Assembly (NCBI RefSeq): GCF_026262505.1
Contig: NC_067207.1
Span: forward strand, 12,988,082 to 13,052,081
Length of the DNA stretch: 64,000 bases
Reading direction: 5' to 3'
Source of the DNA: Trichomonas vaginalis G3
Taxonomy: Eukaryota; Parabasalia; Trichomonadida; Trichomonadidae
Position numbers and translations under genes: made by a program
The notes under the pieces: generated by a model
What the model saw: only the letters and a program-made list of their open reading frames with translations
The model's database searches: none
What the model was told of the DNA's origin: nothing
Part shown: piece after piece, positions 36,758-47,436 of the stretch
How the letters are laid out: every line of letters begins with the position of its first letter
How positions within the stretch are numbered: position 1 is the first letter of the stretch

Positions 36758-36973
36758 ATGAATTTAGAATATTCGGAAGTCATGACAGAAGAAGAGAACG
36801 AACAACATGTAAAAGATTATGCAAAATTTCTGAAGACATACAAAGCATTTAAACAATATCTAAATGCTTCTAAAGATTATGCAAAATTTCTGAAGGTATA
36901 TAAAGCTTATGAAAAAGCGTATGAAAAGTTTATACATTGGGGAATTGTTGTAAAATATCGATATGAAGACTAA
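36758..36973 (+). CDS. Small repeat protein, 71 aa
   Basis: It carries the unit KDYAKFLKTYKAFKQYL twice (second copy KDYAKFLKVYKAYEKAY) and ends KFIHWGIVVKYRYED, which recalls the end of the KilA-N protein at 34360 (KLKVWGRFVQKYCE). Probably a reduced relative of that gene's helical tail. It has the CTAAGCTAATTTTATTTTTT box upstream. Confidence 0.4.
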   Translation: MNLEYSEVMTEEENEQHVKDYAKFLKTYKAFKQYLNASKDYAKFLKVYKAYEKAYEKFIHWGIVVKYRYED

Positions 36974-36991
36974 CCAAAAATATATTTTTGC

Positions 36992-37465
36992 TTAAATAAC
37001 GTCAGGGTCAATTTCTTCAACCATTTCACTTCCTTCGTCAATGTCAATAGAAGCTTCTTCAACCTTTGGTAAGAACTTTTGTATAACATCTTTGTTCGTT
37101 ATTGTTTTCAGCGATGAAGGATTATATTTCACATTTGTTTCACCTTTCTTATATTCTTTCTGTTCAGAAAAATTCATAGCAATACTGAAGAAGTCAATGT
37201 TAGAGTTCTTTATGACAGTATAGTGTGTATCTTTGACATTCACGAAGAAACTCTTTTGTTTCAAAACTACTGCTAACTCTTGTGAAGTATAACGTTTGCG
37301 GTCAATGACGATAGCTAATGGTCTGACATACTGACCGAACTTAGATTCTTTCACAAACTTCTTGTTAAAGATAACATTAACATTTGAAGCACCATTGAAC
37401 TCATTCTTGATGGCAGTAGCGAGAGCATTGTATGAAAAGAACTTGCAATCTTGCATGTGTTTCAT
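36992..37465 (-). CDS. Possible ssDNA-binding-type protein, 157 aa
   Basis: It begins MKHMQDCKFFSYNALATAIK; beta-rich middle (VRPLAIVIDRKRYTSQELAV; VNVKDTHYTVIKNSNIDFFS) and an acidic tail EEASIDIDEGSEMVEEIDPD ending VI. Element C has a gene of similar size and tail (58168-58587, ENIDIDPEMF). An acidic C-terminal tip with a terminal hydrophobic residue is typical of SSB proteins, and the gene lies beside PolB here and the helicase there. Inference only. It looks whole. Confidence 0.4.
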   Translation of the reverse strand: MKHMQDCKFFSYNALATAIKNEFNGASNVNVIFNKKFVKESKFGQYVRPLAIVIDRKRYTSQELAVVLKQKSFFVNVKDTHYTVIKNSNIDFFSIAMNFSEQKEYKKGETNVKYNPSSLKTITNKDVIQKFLPKVEEASIDIDEGSEMVEEIDPDVI

Positions 37466-37554
37466 TAAAATAAAAAGTTTGAAATATTTTAAAACTAACC
37501 TTAAAAAATCTAAGCTAATTTTTTCAAAAAATATTTTTTTATTTCCTACTAAAG

Positions 37555-40500
37555 ATGTATCGGAAGTTGTCTAAGTTAGAACACTCGGAAATAAAACAAC
37601 TTCTTACAGAAGCTAATATAGATGTTGCAAAGCATTACGCAACAAACAAAAAAGCACTCGCTGACATCCTCAATGACTATAATGGTGAAATAACTTATGA
37701 TAGAATTCATGAGTTCATAAAGCCGCAACGCGGCGAGGACGAAGTCCATGCAAGAGCATTTCCTTTAAATGACGTTGCTATTGACTTATATCATAGACGT
37801 TCAGTACCTCATGAAGTAAGAAGAGAAATGTTTGACACAACAAATGCGAACGTTGGTCATACTCGTAAAGCTCTTTCTCATGACGTTCGTCAAGAGATGT
37901 TTGAACTTACGAACTCAAACGTTGGTGAAACAAGAAGAGCTGTACCTCATGAAGTAAGAAGAGAAATGTTGACATAACAAATGCAAACGTTGGTGAAACA
38001 CGAAAGAGAGACGACACACTGAAACAACAGAGAAGAGAGATGTTTAAAAGTGCTATAGAACAAGTTCGCAAAGCTAATGATGTCATTCGTTCCATTGACG
38101 ACAAACCAAAAGAAGGTGAGAGATGGTTAAAGAAAGATGAAGAGAATAGGAAGAGAAATGTGAAGTCAGGCAATAGACTCATTGACTTTAACATCGAAGC
38201 TTTAGATGAACCAAACAGAGACTACTTACACAAACATTTCGGTAAGGTTTTCATGAGACTCTTAGAGAAAATTAAAATAAACTCACAACAGAGATGGATG
38301 GTATGTTATAAACTTGGTGGAAAGTATGAATGTTCTACGTTAAACCTCAATAATATTGGAACATTACTACATCAGCTCTTGAAGGAGAACTTTATATCAG
38401 AGATAGAAGCAAATGCTGCAGGTATTGTTGAAATGCACTATGACTTCTTCTTGACAAACATAAAGAATCTTACTGAAATAAAGATGTATGATTTAACAGA
38501 ATATGAAGGCTTAACGATGTCAGATGTAAAGAAAGGCAAACCAAAAAAGAGACCATATAGAGATGAAAGCACACTGACAAATGACCAGAAAGCCATTTTG
38601 GAAGCTCTTAAGCAAACAGGAAACCCAGCACTTATAGAAAGCTTTTGGAAAGATAATGGTGAAAAGAAGTTTTATAAGAAGAGAAGCGGTCAGTTCTGGA
38701 AGTATCTTTGCACATTACCTATAAATCTTGAACGCTACCAAATCTTCAATGAACTGAACAAAAGAACTGCAACACTTATGACAGAGGACAATTGTTTCGT
38801 TTATGCTTGCATTCAGGCTGGAGTAAATGAAGAAACTATTGACCACATGAGAGAAGTCATTCGTGTTAGAGACTTTCCTCAAAGTAAAGTACAAGAAATT
38901 TCTGACGCAACAGGTATAGCATTTAATGTTACCATTGGTTATTTCAATGACTCAAGACATAATGAAATAAAGAGATATATACCAAAAGAATGTGAAACTG
39001 TTAGAACTATTGACTTACTTCTTGTTGAAGACCACTACATGCTAAATGAAAGACTTCCAATGACAACATATTTCATTCGAAACTATAAAGAAATTCTCAA
39101 AGCTTGTGGTGGAATGAACATTGAGAAACAGATGAAGATTTATACAAAGAGAGAAGATAAATATGTAGTTCGTTATGATAGAACAACACCGTTATGGGAT
39201 GTTATGAAAACATTGTGGGAGTGCAAATATTTCGAACCTATTTCTTATGGAGAACTTTTCACATATACTACTGACTTATATAAACAGAACCTTGCACCAT
39301 TTAAAGATTGTCATATGCTCCAAAGTATTGTGTACAACTGAAGAGAAAGCAGAGTCAAAAGAAGTAAATAAATAAATGTAAGTTCATTCCTGAGCACGTT
39401 TTCTTTGCTGACTTTGAGTGCAGTACCGATGGCTTTCATAAAGCTTTTAACATATGTTATGACAGTGAAGATGGTTCAGTGAGTGAAAGCATATGGGGTC
39501 AAACTGTGCAACAGAATTTTTGGAGCGACTTCCTGACAAGAGTTTAATATATTTCCATAACCTCAGTTATGACATAAACTTCATCTTAAGACACATGACA
39601 GAAGTGAAAGGAACTCCCATCATTAAAGGTTCACGAACAATGCAAATAACTGGTTATATAAAGGACGGGCAATTATTATAAAAGACTCTTACAGTGTTAT
39701 AAATAAGAAGCTTAAACTATTTCCTGCTATGTTTAACTTACAAACAGGACCGAAAGAAGTATTTCCATATAACTACTACAGCAGGTTTTTGTTAGCAATG
39801 ACAACAGAACTGGTGTCATTTCTGAAGCATGTAAGTTTCCGATGGAACATTCATGAAAAAATAGATTCCATCAAAGGTTGCAGAATAGATGAGAACCACT
39901 TCGACTTAGAAAAGTATAGCACGTTTTATGCAAACAAGATGTAAGAATTTTAAGAGAAGGTTTTGTTAAGTTCCGCAATGACATATTGAAAGAATTTGAT
40001 TTAAACGTTTATGACTACGTTAGTATTTGTTCAATTGCTAACAAATTATTTGAGAACAGAGTGTACTTCCCGAATGGAAATTTATATGACCTCTCAAATA
40101 AACCAAGAGAATTTATTTCAGCATTCAAGGTGGAAGATGTATGTTGTCAGATAACATGAAACAAAAGAGCGAAAAGAAACTCATTGCTGACTTCGACGCT
40201 GTTTCATTATATCCATCAGCTATAGCAAGACTTTATACTTTAGAAGGAATTCCAAAGGTTATGAAGAAAGAAATGTTAAGCACAGAGTATCTCATGAGAC
40301 ATTTATTCGATGACGACCAAAAGGAACCCATTGGTGAAAAGTTTATGTCTGGCTTCTTTGTTCTCATTAAGATAAAGAGATTGGTACATAGACACTTTCC
40401 TTTAATAGTTTGTGACCCTGAACTAAATCCAGAACTTAACGTTCCCAGAAGTTCAAACACTTGCTGTTTAATGTATGTTGACCATATAACATTACAAGAC

Positions 40501-41445
40501 CTCATAAAATATCAAGGTGTCAAATGTGAAGTGTTGCAAGGATACTATTACGATGGAAACAGAGATATTAAATAAGAGATGAAGTAAAGAAGTTGTTTGA
40601 GTTAAGGTTAAAGTATAAGAAAGAAGGAAATCCTTTGCAAGAAAATATAAAGCTCATTCTGAACAGTATTTATGGCAAAACTATTCTATCTCCTATTGAG
40701 TCAAAAATAACCATAGTAGATGACAAAGATGCTATAAGATATGCCATCAGAAACTACAACCATATAGTGAAGTTCGAAGGTTTGGATGGTTCGATAAAAC
40801 TATTTTCAAGCTAACGAAAAGCATTTGCAGACACTTTAACTTCTGTCCACTTGGTGTTAATATTCTGTCAATGTCGAAGAGAATAATGAACGAAGTATTC
40901 TGTACTGCAGAAGATATGGGACTTCAAATATTTTACCAGGACTGTGATAGCATGCATATTTTCAATGAAGACATACCAAAGCTTGCAGCAGAGTTTAAGA
41001 AGAGATACGGTAGAGAACTTATTGGTAAAACATTAGGTCAGTTCCATTCTGACTTCGCAGAAATAACACCTGGAAAACAAAGTTTAGCATACAAGTCAAT
41101 ATTTTGTGGAAAGAAGACTTACATAGACTTACTCACTAATGATTTAAATGAAGTTGCATTTCATGCACGTTGTAAAGGTGTAAACAAGACGTTCTTGCTT
41201 TAACAGCTAATGAAATGTTTCCTGAAGCTATACAATGCTATTACAATGAAGATAAGAACATTCACATACCTGTTGGAACATATGACAAAGACTCTGAGTT
41301 CAGTTTAATGAAACTTTACAAAGCACTTTATGATGGTCAAGAGATTGGATTTGACTTATGTAAGTCTGCTACACTTGCATTTGAGGAAAAGTTTAACTTT
41401 TCTATTCAGACTAAGACTTCATTCATAAGAAAGCTTAAGTTCTGA
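37555..41445 (+). pseudogene. Fossil protein-primed DNA polymerase B (element B)
   Basis: The N-terminal part has a roughly 24-residue repeat (SVPHEVRREMFDTTNANVGH; ALSHDVRQEMFELTNSNVGE). Then come a linker domain and the 3'-5' exonuclease (HVFFADFECSTDGFHKAF; YFHNLSYDINFILRHM). Polymerase motifs follow in order: LIADFDAVSLYPSAIARL (motif A), KLILNSIYGKTILSPIESK (motif B) and YQDCDSMHIF (motif C). This is the pPolB of Polintons, replicating the element from a protein primer. All parts are recognisable, but the gene is broken in several places. Confidence 0.9.
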
Positions 41446-41496
41446 GAACATGAATGAGAAAAATAATGAGGTCATTTATTTTTGTCAGCAGTGAGG

Positions 41497-42075
41497 TCAT
41501 ATAAGATTATATTGACGTTTGAATGCACTGTATGAAATTTTTGTAAGTTTTCCTTTTACAGTCCATGCATTTACATACAGAGTTCCACATTTATTGTTTT
41601 CCATTACATGAAGCTCTCTATAGCGAATTCCATTAAAGAAATAGAAGAGGTCTTGTTCTGGGTCATAGTATAAATCATCGAACTCATGTTTTCCATATGT
41701 TTTAACTTCAATGGAGTTTTCACCAATTTCATCTACATAGTTATAATTTATACCATTTGCTTTACATCTGTTTTTATTGTTTTGTTGTGATGTTACATAT
41801 CTTAAATTTTCTATTCTATTGTCTGTTCGTATATGATTTATATGGTCTACTTGAGGTAAGTTGTCTGGGTTAAGTATGAATTGTTCTGCTATAAGTTTGT
41901 GCTTGAAGTATTTTTGACCGTTTAAACATAACCTATAATATCCATCGCTCATCCATTCACTCACAATTTTTCCTGTAGATTTTTTCCTAATATTGTGTGG
42001 ATATTCTGTGTTAATTTCATAGTCGTTGTCAGCAACAAGTGTTTCCCAAACGTCTTCACCTTCCATGCCTTTCAC
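41497..42075 (-). CDS. NUMOD4-HNH homing-type endonuclease with extra C-terminal domain, 192 aa
   Basis: NUMOD4 (DVWETLVADNDYEINTEYPH, NIRKKSTGKIVSEWM), then HNH_3 (HKLIAEQFILNPDNLPQVDH, INHIRTDNRIENLRYVTSQQ, NNKNRC). Residues 125-190 form an extra strand domain (SIEVKTYGKHEFDDLYYDPE; LFYFFNGIRYRELHVMENNK) that matches the free-standing 108-aa protein at 46207-46533. HNH homing nucleases of this build cut DNA and spread their own gene. It looks whole. Confidence 0.85.
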   Translation of the reverse strand: MKGMEGEDVWETLVADNDYEINTEYPHNIRKKSTGKIVSEWMSDGYYRLCLNGQKYFKHKLIAEQFILNPDNLPQVDHINHIRTDNRIENLRYVTSQQNNKNRCKANGINYNYVDEIGENSIEVKTYGKHEFDDLYYDPEQDLFYFFNGIRYRELHVMENNKCGTLYVNAWTVKGKLTKISYSAFKRQYNLI

Positions 42076-42116
42076 TCAAATAAAAATTTTCAGAAAAAAT
42101 AAAACTAGCGTAGATT

Positions 42117-42972
42117 TTACAATACAGCTATTGTCGAATTTAAGAGTTGAGCTTCAATGTATAAACAATCTTTTCTATCTGGAGGCAAGAACACTGGTGC
42201 TTTATGGTCATGAGTTGAGTACATGTCTATCCAAAACTCACGATTGAAACCAGTTAGTTTGTAATATTTAGGATTTGGTAATGGTGAATTTCTTGTATGA
42301 CCAATGAACTCATTTTCAACTCCTTTACTTAGGTTTGAATATAATATTGCTTGTTTTCTATCCCAAATACCTGGAAATCTAATTTCGGAAAAATCATTTT
42401 TCCTCGGAAGCATTGCATCATAATTGAAAACATTTTTGAAATCATCACTTGGTTCAGAGATTTGAAATCTTATACGTAATGGATTTTCTTTCTTTTTAGC
42501 TACTTCATTGAATGGTGAATATATAACAAACTGACAGTCATGAGTTCCATCTTCATTTTCATTAAATTCATAATGAAAGTCTATAAGTTGTGGCTGACTA
42601 CCTTCTTCTTTCAGTTGTGCAAGAAACTCACGTAAAGGCTGTAAAGTTTGTACTTCAATGTTAAACTTTTTCTCGAACATTTCATTAAATGAATCATACA
42701 TTGTTGCAATGTTGTATCGTCTTTAAAGTATTTGTATATGTGAATGTTTTGGCGCTTAAAGACTGTTCGTCATTTTCTATCTCGACTTGAAGTATAAAGT
42801 CAACCTTTCTGAAAGCACGTGTTATATACATATTTGTTATGCCAATGTACTTCTCTTCATTTATGTTCACAATCCAGTCTGTTGGAAACTTAAACGTTAC
42901 TCTGTTCCCCTTTATTTTGACGTCAGGGTTTTCACTATTGAACGCAACAGATAAAGGTATTTGTCTATACAT
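42117..42972 (-). pseudogene. Minor virion protein (MYRQIPL family), right copy (fossil)
   Basis: Same protein as 24693-25402, with the complete C-terminal part: PNPKYYKLTGFNREFWIDMY, then APVFLPPDRKDCLYIEAQLL. The core strands FKFPTDWIVNINEEKYIGIT are shared with the paralogues at 9304 and 26701. Divergent from the right-arm capsid row. Broken. Confidence 0.6.
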
Positions 42973-42996
42973 TTAATTCGGATAAAAATAAACCAT

Positions 42997-43227
42997 TTAC
43001 TCTTTCTTTGCTTCAGCTTCTTTAGCTTTTGCTTCAGCTTCTTCTCTAGCTTTTTCGCGCAGCAGTGGGTTCTTCTGTCTTCCAGCAGCTAATGCAGCAA
43101 GTTGTTTTTCACTAAGTTTTCTCTTTGGTCTCTCTGGCTTTTGTTCTTGTTTTTGTTCCTTCAGTTCGGATAAAATTTGCTCGCGAATTTCTTTCTTCAA
43201 TGCTTCAACATCTATTGTCTGAGTCAT
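42997..43227 (-). CDS. Small basic coiled-coil protein, 76 aa, right copy
   Basis: Same start as 24435-24671 (MTQTIDVEALKKEIREQILS) and the same LSEKQLAALAAGRQKNP core. The Ala/Lys/Glu tail differs slightly in length, as expected for a low-complexity helix. It looks whole. Confidence 0.5.
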   Translation of the reverse strand: MTQTIDVEALKKEIREQILSELKEQKQEQKPERPKRKLSEKQLAALAAGRQKNPLLREKAREEAEAKAKEAEAKKE

Positions 43228-43272
43228 TTGACTGCGGATAAAAAACTAACTTAAAACTTTAACCGATGTAAA

Positions 43273-43674
43273 ATGAGCTTGTCAAAGTCAGAGCGAGAGT
43301 CTATTATATTAAATGACGCCAGAGGAATACAACATCCTTTCTATTACGTAAGTCAGAGTAAAGATGGTAAAATATATGTTAGGAAAAGAAAGGTTCCATT
43401 AGCGAATACAGAGAGCGACAGTATTAATATAAAACCTTCTGTTCGAACTGAGCCACCAAAAGAACAAGAAGAAAAGAAGCCAGATGTACTTTCAATAACG
43501 AACCAAGAGCTTATTGCAAAGTTCGTGAATTTCATTGAAAAACAAACCGAGTCAAAGAACCCTGACCCACCAGTGAAAGAAGTTGAGACAAAAGAGAATG
43601 TACAGTTCATTGAAAATGTCAAGAAACAACTTCCACCACGAATGCCAAGAAGAAGAGTGAGAATAATGAAGTAA
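43273..43674 (+). CDS. Small-domain protein with basic tail, 133 aa, right copy
   Basis: Same N-terminal domain as 23955-24389 (RESIILNDARGIQHPFYYVS) and the same basic end (PPRMPRRRVRIMK); the central linker is shorter and differs (INIKPSVRTEPPKEQEEKKP). This is the clearest non-identity between the arms in this row. It looks whole. Confidence 0.5.
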   Translation: MSLSKSERESIILNDARGIQHPFYYVSQSKDGKIYVRKRKVPLANTESDSINIKPSVRTEPPKEQEEKKPDVLSITNQELIAKFVNFIEKQTESKNPDPPVKEVETKENVQFIENVKKQLPPRMPRRRVRIMK

Positions 43675-43701
43675 AGAGATATTTTTATCCGAATCAAAGA
43701 C

Positions 43702-45274
43702 ATGCAGAACGAACAGTTAAACGAATTTACTCCAGCAGAGCATATTCATCAGATTCGCTCATATTTCGATATCATAGACAATGCAGTTCAAATTGGTGAC
43801 ACTAATAGAAAATATTCTGACGCAAAGATTCCATCACAACCTGGAACTGCTAAAGATAACACATGGGTAACATTCAATCTCTCACCTCCTGGTGAAAATA
43901 TGTTGGACCTTTACAATACATTCATTACGTATAAAATGGAAGGTCAATTTATTGTAGATAAAGAAATTGGTTCAGGTTCCAATAAAACAAACCCACCAGG
44001 ATTTTGGATTGGTTTCGATGACGCTTTCTATGCAGTTGCTGGATATCAAATCCTTGCAAATGGTCGTATCGTATATTCTCAAGACAACGCAAGAGAAGAA
44101 GCATATATAACTTCAAACTCACAAACTACCGAACAAATAAAGAAAGTAGATGTTTTCTCAAAGACTCGACATGAAGATGTATGGAGTCATTCGGGAACAT
44201 GCAGAACAGGACAAATTGTTAGTGGTCCAATTACAGCAGGAAAATCATTTGATTTTAAGCTTCGTTTAAGAATTCCTGTTAGAAGATTCCTTCCATTAGA
44301 AGCTATTCGATTTATTCCAGCTTTTGCAGGAAACATTCAGCTTAAAGTAAAGTTCAGTAGCGACGCCTTACAATGCACATCTATATCTGTAAATGATATC
44401 ATTGCTTTCAATCCAACTCTTAAAGTTGCATTTGCTTCAGATTCAAATCCACCGACAAATAAATTTGTTCCATGGAATGAACCATTCACTATGATAACGA
44501 AGGCAGTAGAAGCTAGTGGAACAGTTACTATTACAACTGTAACCAGCAACTATTTCGAACAAAGATGGATTTTAATGAATGTTTCATTCATCCAAAGTCA
44601 TTCTCTTTAGACCCTAACATTTATACAGAACTTGTAGAACATTATACAAACGAGGCTTTATGTTTTCCTGTTAAAGTTATGGATTGGATTCCTATGGACG
44701 GTTCATTCTCAAAGAATACAGATAGTTCAAGTGCAACATTTACAGCAGCTTATACGCCTATTAATGTTAAAAGTATTTGGGCACTATTTAGAAAGAAAGA
44801 CAACTATTATGTTAATTTTGAGAACCCTAAGTTTAAATATCTTCAGCTTTCCATGGGAGCTTATGGAAATATGCCTGCAGAACCTGAAAAATCATATGGA
44901 CCTGTATTTTATGAAATGGTTGCGAACGCTTGCAATACAAACAATGATATGATAGGATTTAATGAAGATGTTATGAGGTCATTGGTGGATGATGGTAGTG
45001 TGGAACATAAATGGGATAGCTATGACAACACACATTTCTTATGTGGTTTTCCAACAGAAGTGGACTTTTGCTTCATGCAGGTCAAACATCTACTGCTCCA
45101 ATAACATACAAATTGTCTGTTAAAGGACCTATTGAACTAGCAACTGAAAATGTACCAAAGCCACTTATTGGATTTATGAGGGATTGTTGCTTTGCCATTC
45201 AGGTGCGTGCTAATGGAATCCCAATAATAAGATTAGATGACTATAACTTAGCTGCGGACGACAGTGAGGAATAA
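43702..45274 (+). pseudogene. Major capsid protein, double jelly-roll type, right copy (fossil)
   Basis: The counterpart of 22354-23928, nearly identical in sequence: MQNEQLNEFTPAEHIHQIRS at the start, LRIPVRRFLPLEAIRFIPAF and SDALQCTSISVNDIIAFNPT in the first half, FIHPKSFSLDPNIYTELVEH and MGAYGNMPAEPEKSYGPVFY in the second, ending RLDDYNLAADDSEE. It would form the hexon-like shell protein. Broken, with few lesions. Confidence 0.78.
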
Positions 45275-45304
45275 AGGATGAACGTTTATTTTTAAAGCTT
45301 ATAA

Positions 45305-45762
45305 ATGAGTTCTTCATCAAGCTCTCGTGAACCTTCACCATCTATGAAACAAACTTTACCAAACGATTATGGAGCACCTATTGAATATTTCTTACGAGCT
45401 GCACAATGGCAAAGAGCAGTCTCACCAAGGTTAGGTGTTCCACCAGCTCCTGTCAAAAATAGCATTTGGTCAAGTCCTTATATAAGATATGGTCTCCCAC
45501 TAGGTTTGCTAGCTACAGCAGGAGCATTATGATGTTGAAAAGAAATAAAGCAAATGTTGTAAATAATACTGAAGTAGCTGAAGTTAAACAAACTCCAACA
45601 CCTTCGCCAAAACCAACGCCTTCACAAGCAAAACCTTCAATGACTCCTGAACCTATGGAAGTACAAACTCCTGTTCAAAAGTCAACTCCTAAACCGACTC
45701 CAACATTTAAACCAGAACCTACTCCTCAAATAAATCGTAAAACTCCTGCGTTTCCTTACTGA
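45305..45762 (+). pseudogene. Pro/Thr-rich virion-cluster protein, right copy (fossil)
   Basis: Same as 21865-22323: Ser-rich start, APIEYFLRAAQWQRAVSPRL core and a Thr/Pro/Lys tail ending NRKTPAFPY. Broken in this arm. Confidence 0.5.
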
Positions 45763-45810
45763 AAAAATAACGTTATTTTTATTTAATATTAAAATTTTTA
45801 TTTGATTGAA

Positions 45811-46048
45811 ATGACGACTAAAGTCACTGAAGCAATGAAACAAAAGTTTTGGTAGAATACATTAAATCAGGAACTATTCCAGAAGGTTTTTACATTCATA
45901 CTATGAAGGATGGTAGAGTTCAGTTTAGAAAGATAAAGCAACCATTAGATAAAGAAGGAATTTTGAGAAAGATTAAACTTCATGAAGACAACATTGCTGA
46001 ACTTAGAAGAAGTTAGAAGAGTTGGAGAAAGGAAGAGAGTTATAAAGT
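45811..46048 (+). pseudogene. Small-domain protein (SG-x-P-Y family), right copy (fossil)
   Basis: It starts MTTKVTEAMKQKF and carries EYIKSGTIPEGFYIHTMKDG and RVQFRKIKQPLDKEG like 21574-21816. Broken. An AACGTTATTTTTATTTAATA box precedes it. Confidence 0.45.
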
Positions 46049-46206
46049 AATGAATTCAACAGGGTAGAAATGAGGTTAGAAATCTGGTTAGATATACCCA
46101 TCTACCCTAAATTTATTTTTGTGCTATGTTTTCATACGTGTGAGGGTGGTGATATCATTAATTTTTAAGTTTATTTTTTATTTTATTTTTATTTTATTTT
46201 ATATAA

Positions 46207-46533
46207 ATGACGAAAACTATTGAGATAACAAACTACAACGGTCATGAGTTCAAGAATTTGTTCTTCGTTCCTCGTGAAAATACATTCTATCAGATACGAG
46301 GGAGAAAGGGTAAAGTTAGTTTGAGCGTTTACGACAACAAACATAATGGGAGATATATAAAAGCAATAGATACAAACGGTAAGCGTGTTTCATTAGCTTT
46401 GTCAAAACTTACTAACATTTATTTTGACAGTGACTTTGACTCTGACGATTGGAGTGACAGCAGCGATAGTGAAGAATATGAACTGTTGTGTGAAGCAAAG
46501 CAATGGGAAGAGTTGCAATACTTTTGTAAATGA
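46207..46533 (+). CDS. TIR-adjacent small domain protein (MTKTIEI family), right copy, 108 aa
   Basis: MTKTIEITNYNGHEFKNLFF, then a strand domain (RENTFYQIRGRKGKVSLSVY; DTNGKRVSLALSKLTNIYFD) matching the C-terminal domain of the HNH protein at 41497-42075, an acidic Asp/Ser tract and a helical end (EELQYFCK). It lies about 200 bases from the right end of the element. Possibly a DNA-binding protein acting at the ends; inference. It looks whole. Confidence 0.6.
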   Translation: MTKTIEITNYNGHEFKNLFFVPRENTFYQIRGRKGKVSLSVYDNKHNGRYIKAIDTNGKRVSLALSKLTNIYFDSDFDSDDWSDSSDSEEYELLCEAKQWEELQYFCK

Positions 46534-46539
46534 GAACAT

Positions 46540-46738
46540 TTATTTTTTACAGTAGTAAAGTCGTTAGTGAAAACGTTGGTGAGGTGAAGTGGTTGGCGGC
46601 TTTGTAAATATTTAAGGTTAAATTAATATTGCGTTTGTGTTGTAAAATATACGTTAGCGGTTTTGTAAAGTATCAAATTCACATATAATGGGTAAGGAGG
46701 CGCGCAGTGCCACCATACCCAAGACTGGTGTACTAACT
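46540..46738. repeat. Right TIR of element B
   Basis: In reverse complement: AGTTAGTACACCAGTC, then GGGTATGGTGGCACTGCGCG, CTCCTTACCCATTATATGTG and ACGTATATTTTACAACACAA. It is closer to the outer left end (18866) than to the inner one (20912). The GGGTATGGTGGC / GCCTCCTTACCC arms can pair. Confidence 0.85.
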
Positions 46739-46761
46739 AACTCCTTTCTCACAGTCAACAT
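46739..46761 (-). other. Displaced 5' coding end of the acidic host gene
   Basis: On the minus strand ATG at 46761 reads MLTVRKE and then GAGTT, the duplicated target bases, after which the original gene continued at 18865 with FSQNDEK in the same frame. An in-frame stop lies ten codons upstream of this ATG, so it was the start. This shows where element B entered: seven codons into a host gene. Confidence 0.65.
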
Positions 46762-47016
46762 ACGAGGGTCCTGGCTGAAACGTTCTCAAAAAGCCTGAGA
46801 TGGTAATTCTCTGATCACTCATAGCTGGGCAGGTAGTCATTGCTGACAATACCTGTCTTTATGCATGCACGCTTTCATGTATATGGGTTTACACTATCAA
46901 TTCGCAAAGTTGTTCCGAATTCTTCCAAAATGGAAGGACCCGAAACAACTTTGCTTGTTAACGATACAGACGCATTACTTTGCATTGATACTGTGCTGAG
47001 TTGTGTAGAAGGTTTG

Positions 47017-47436
47017 ATTAGAGTTGTTTTGTTCTGGTATCTCTCATCTTCTGATGAGAGAAATCAAAGCAAAACAACTCTAATGAATTTGTTTTCACTC
47101 ATTTGTATGTAGGTTTTTAGTTCGATTGGAGCTGCTTCATAATGAGATCTCTCATCAATTGATGAGGGAGATCATAACAAAGCAGCTCTAATGTATATGC
47201 TCGTATTAACCGGGTTGTAATGCGTTGTAACGTCAGCTTGTAGTTCGTTTGGGGCCACTTCACATTGAGATGAGAAGAAATGATTAAAGGACTCTGAAAG
47301 GCTTTGGCCGTTGATGTTGTAATCGCATTACTTGGAACTAGCTGGATGCTAAGCTGTGTAGAATGTTCGATTAGAGCTGTTTTGATATGATTTTCTCATC
47401 ATAAGATTGGAGGAATCATAGCAAAACAACTCTAAT
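47017..47436. repeat. Three related long hairpins (ATTAGAG-CTCTAAT family)
   Basis: Hairpin 1: ATTAGAGTTGTTTTG (47017-47031) pairs with CAAAACAACTCTAAT (47070-47084), with an inner stem CTCTCATC-TTCT-GATGAGAG. Hairpin 2: ATTGGAGCTGCTT (47125) with AAGCAGCTCTAAT (47180). Hairpin 3: ATTAGAGCTGTTTTG (47370) with CAAAACAACTCTAAT (47422). Flanks are shared too (GTGTAGAAGGTTTGATTAGA; TTGTATGTAGGTTTTTAG). Outer and inner stems are kept while letters change, hinting at selection on structure or a folded repeat family. Confidence 0.7.

Larger units (their letters stand above)
18866..46738. mobile_element. Maverick/Polinton element B, mosaic with nested end
   Basis: Bounded by inverted ends AGTTAGTATCCC (18866) and its complement ending at 46738, with AACTC on both sides. 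A third, related left end lies inside at 20912. Two inverted arms of about 4.3 kb (21200-25402 and 42272-46533) carry the same capsid gene row and differ by only about 1-2 percent over most of their length, so the mosaic is young. The core (26701-41445) holds ATPase, minor virion genes, fibre, integrase, KilA-N genes and PolB. Broken: PolB, ATPase, fibre and one capsid copy carry lesions, roughly ten to fifteen in all; several small genes look whole. A mariner lies at the inner edge of the left arm. Confidence 0.85.

Noticed and set aside
46840-47112. Open frame of 90 codons in host intergenic DNA.
   Set aside because: It runs through a hairpin arm and shared flanking repeats, has no initiator and no protein-like pattern.
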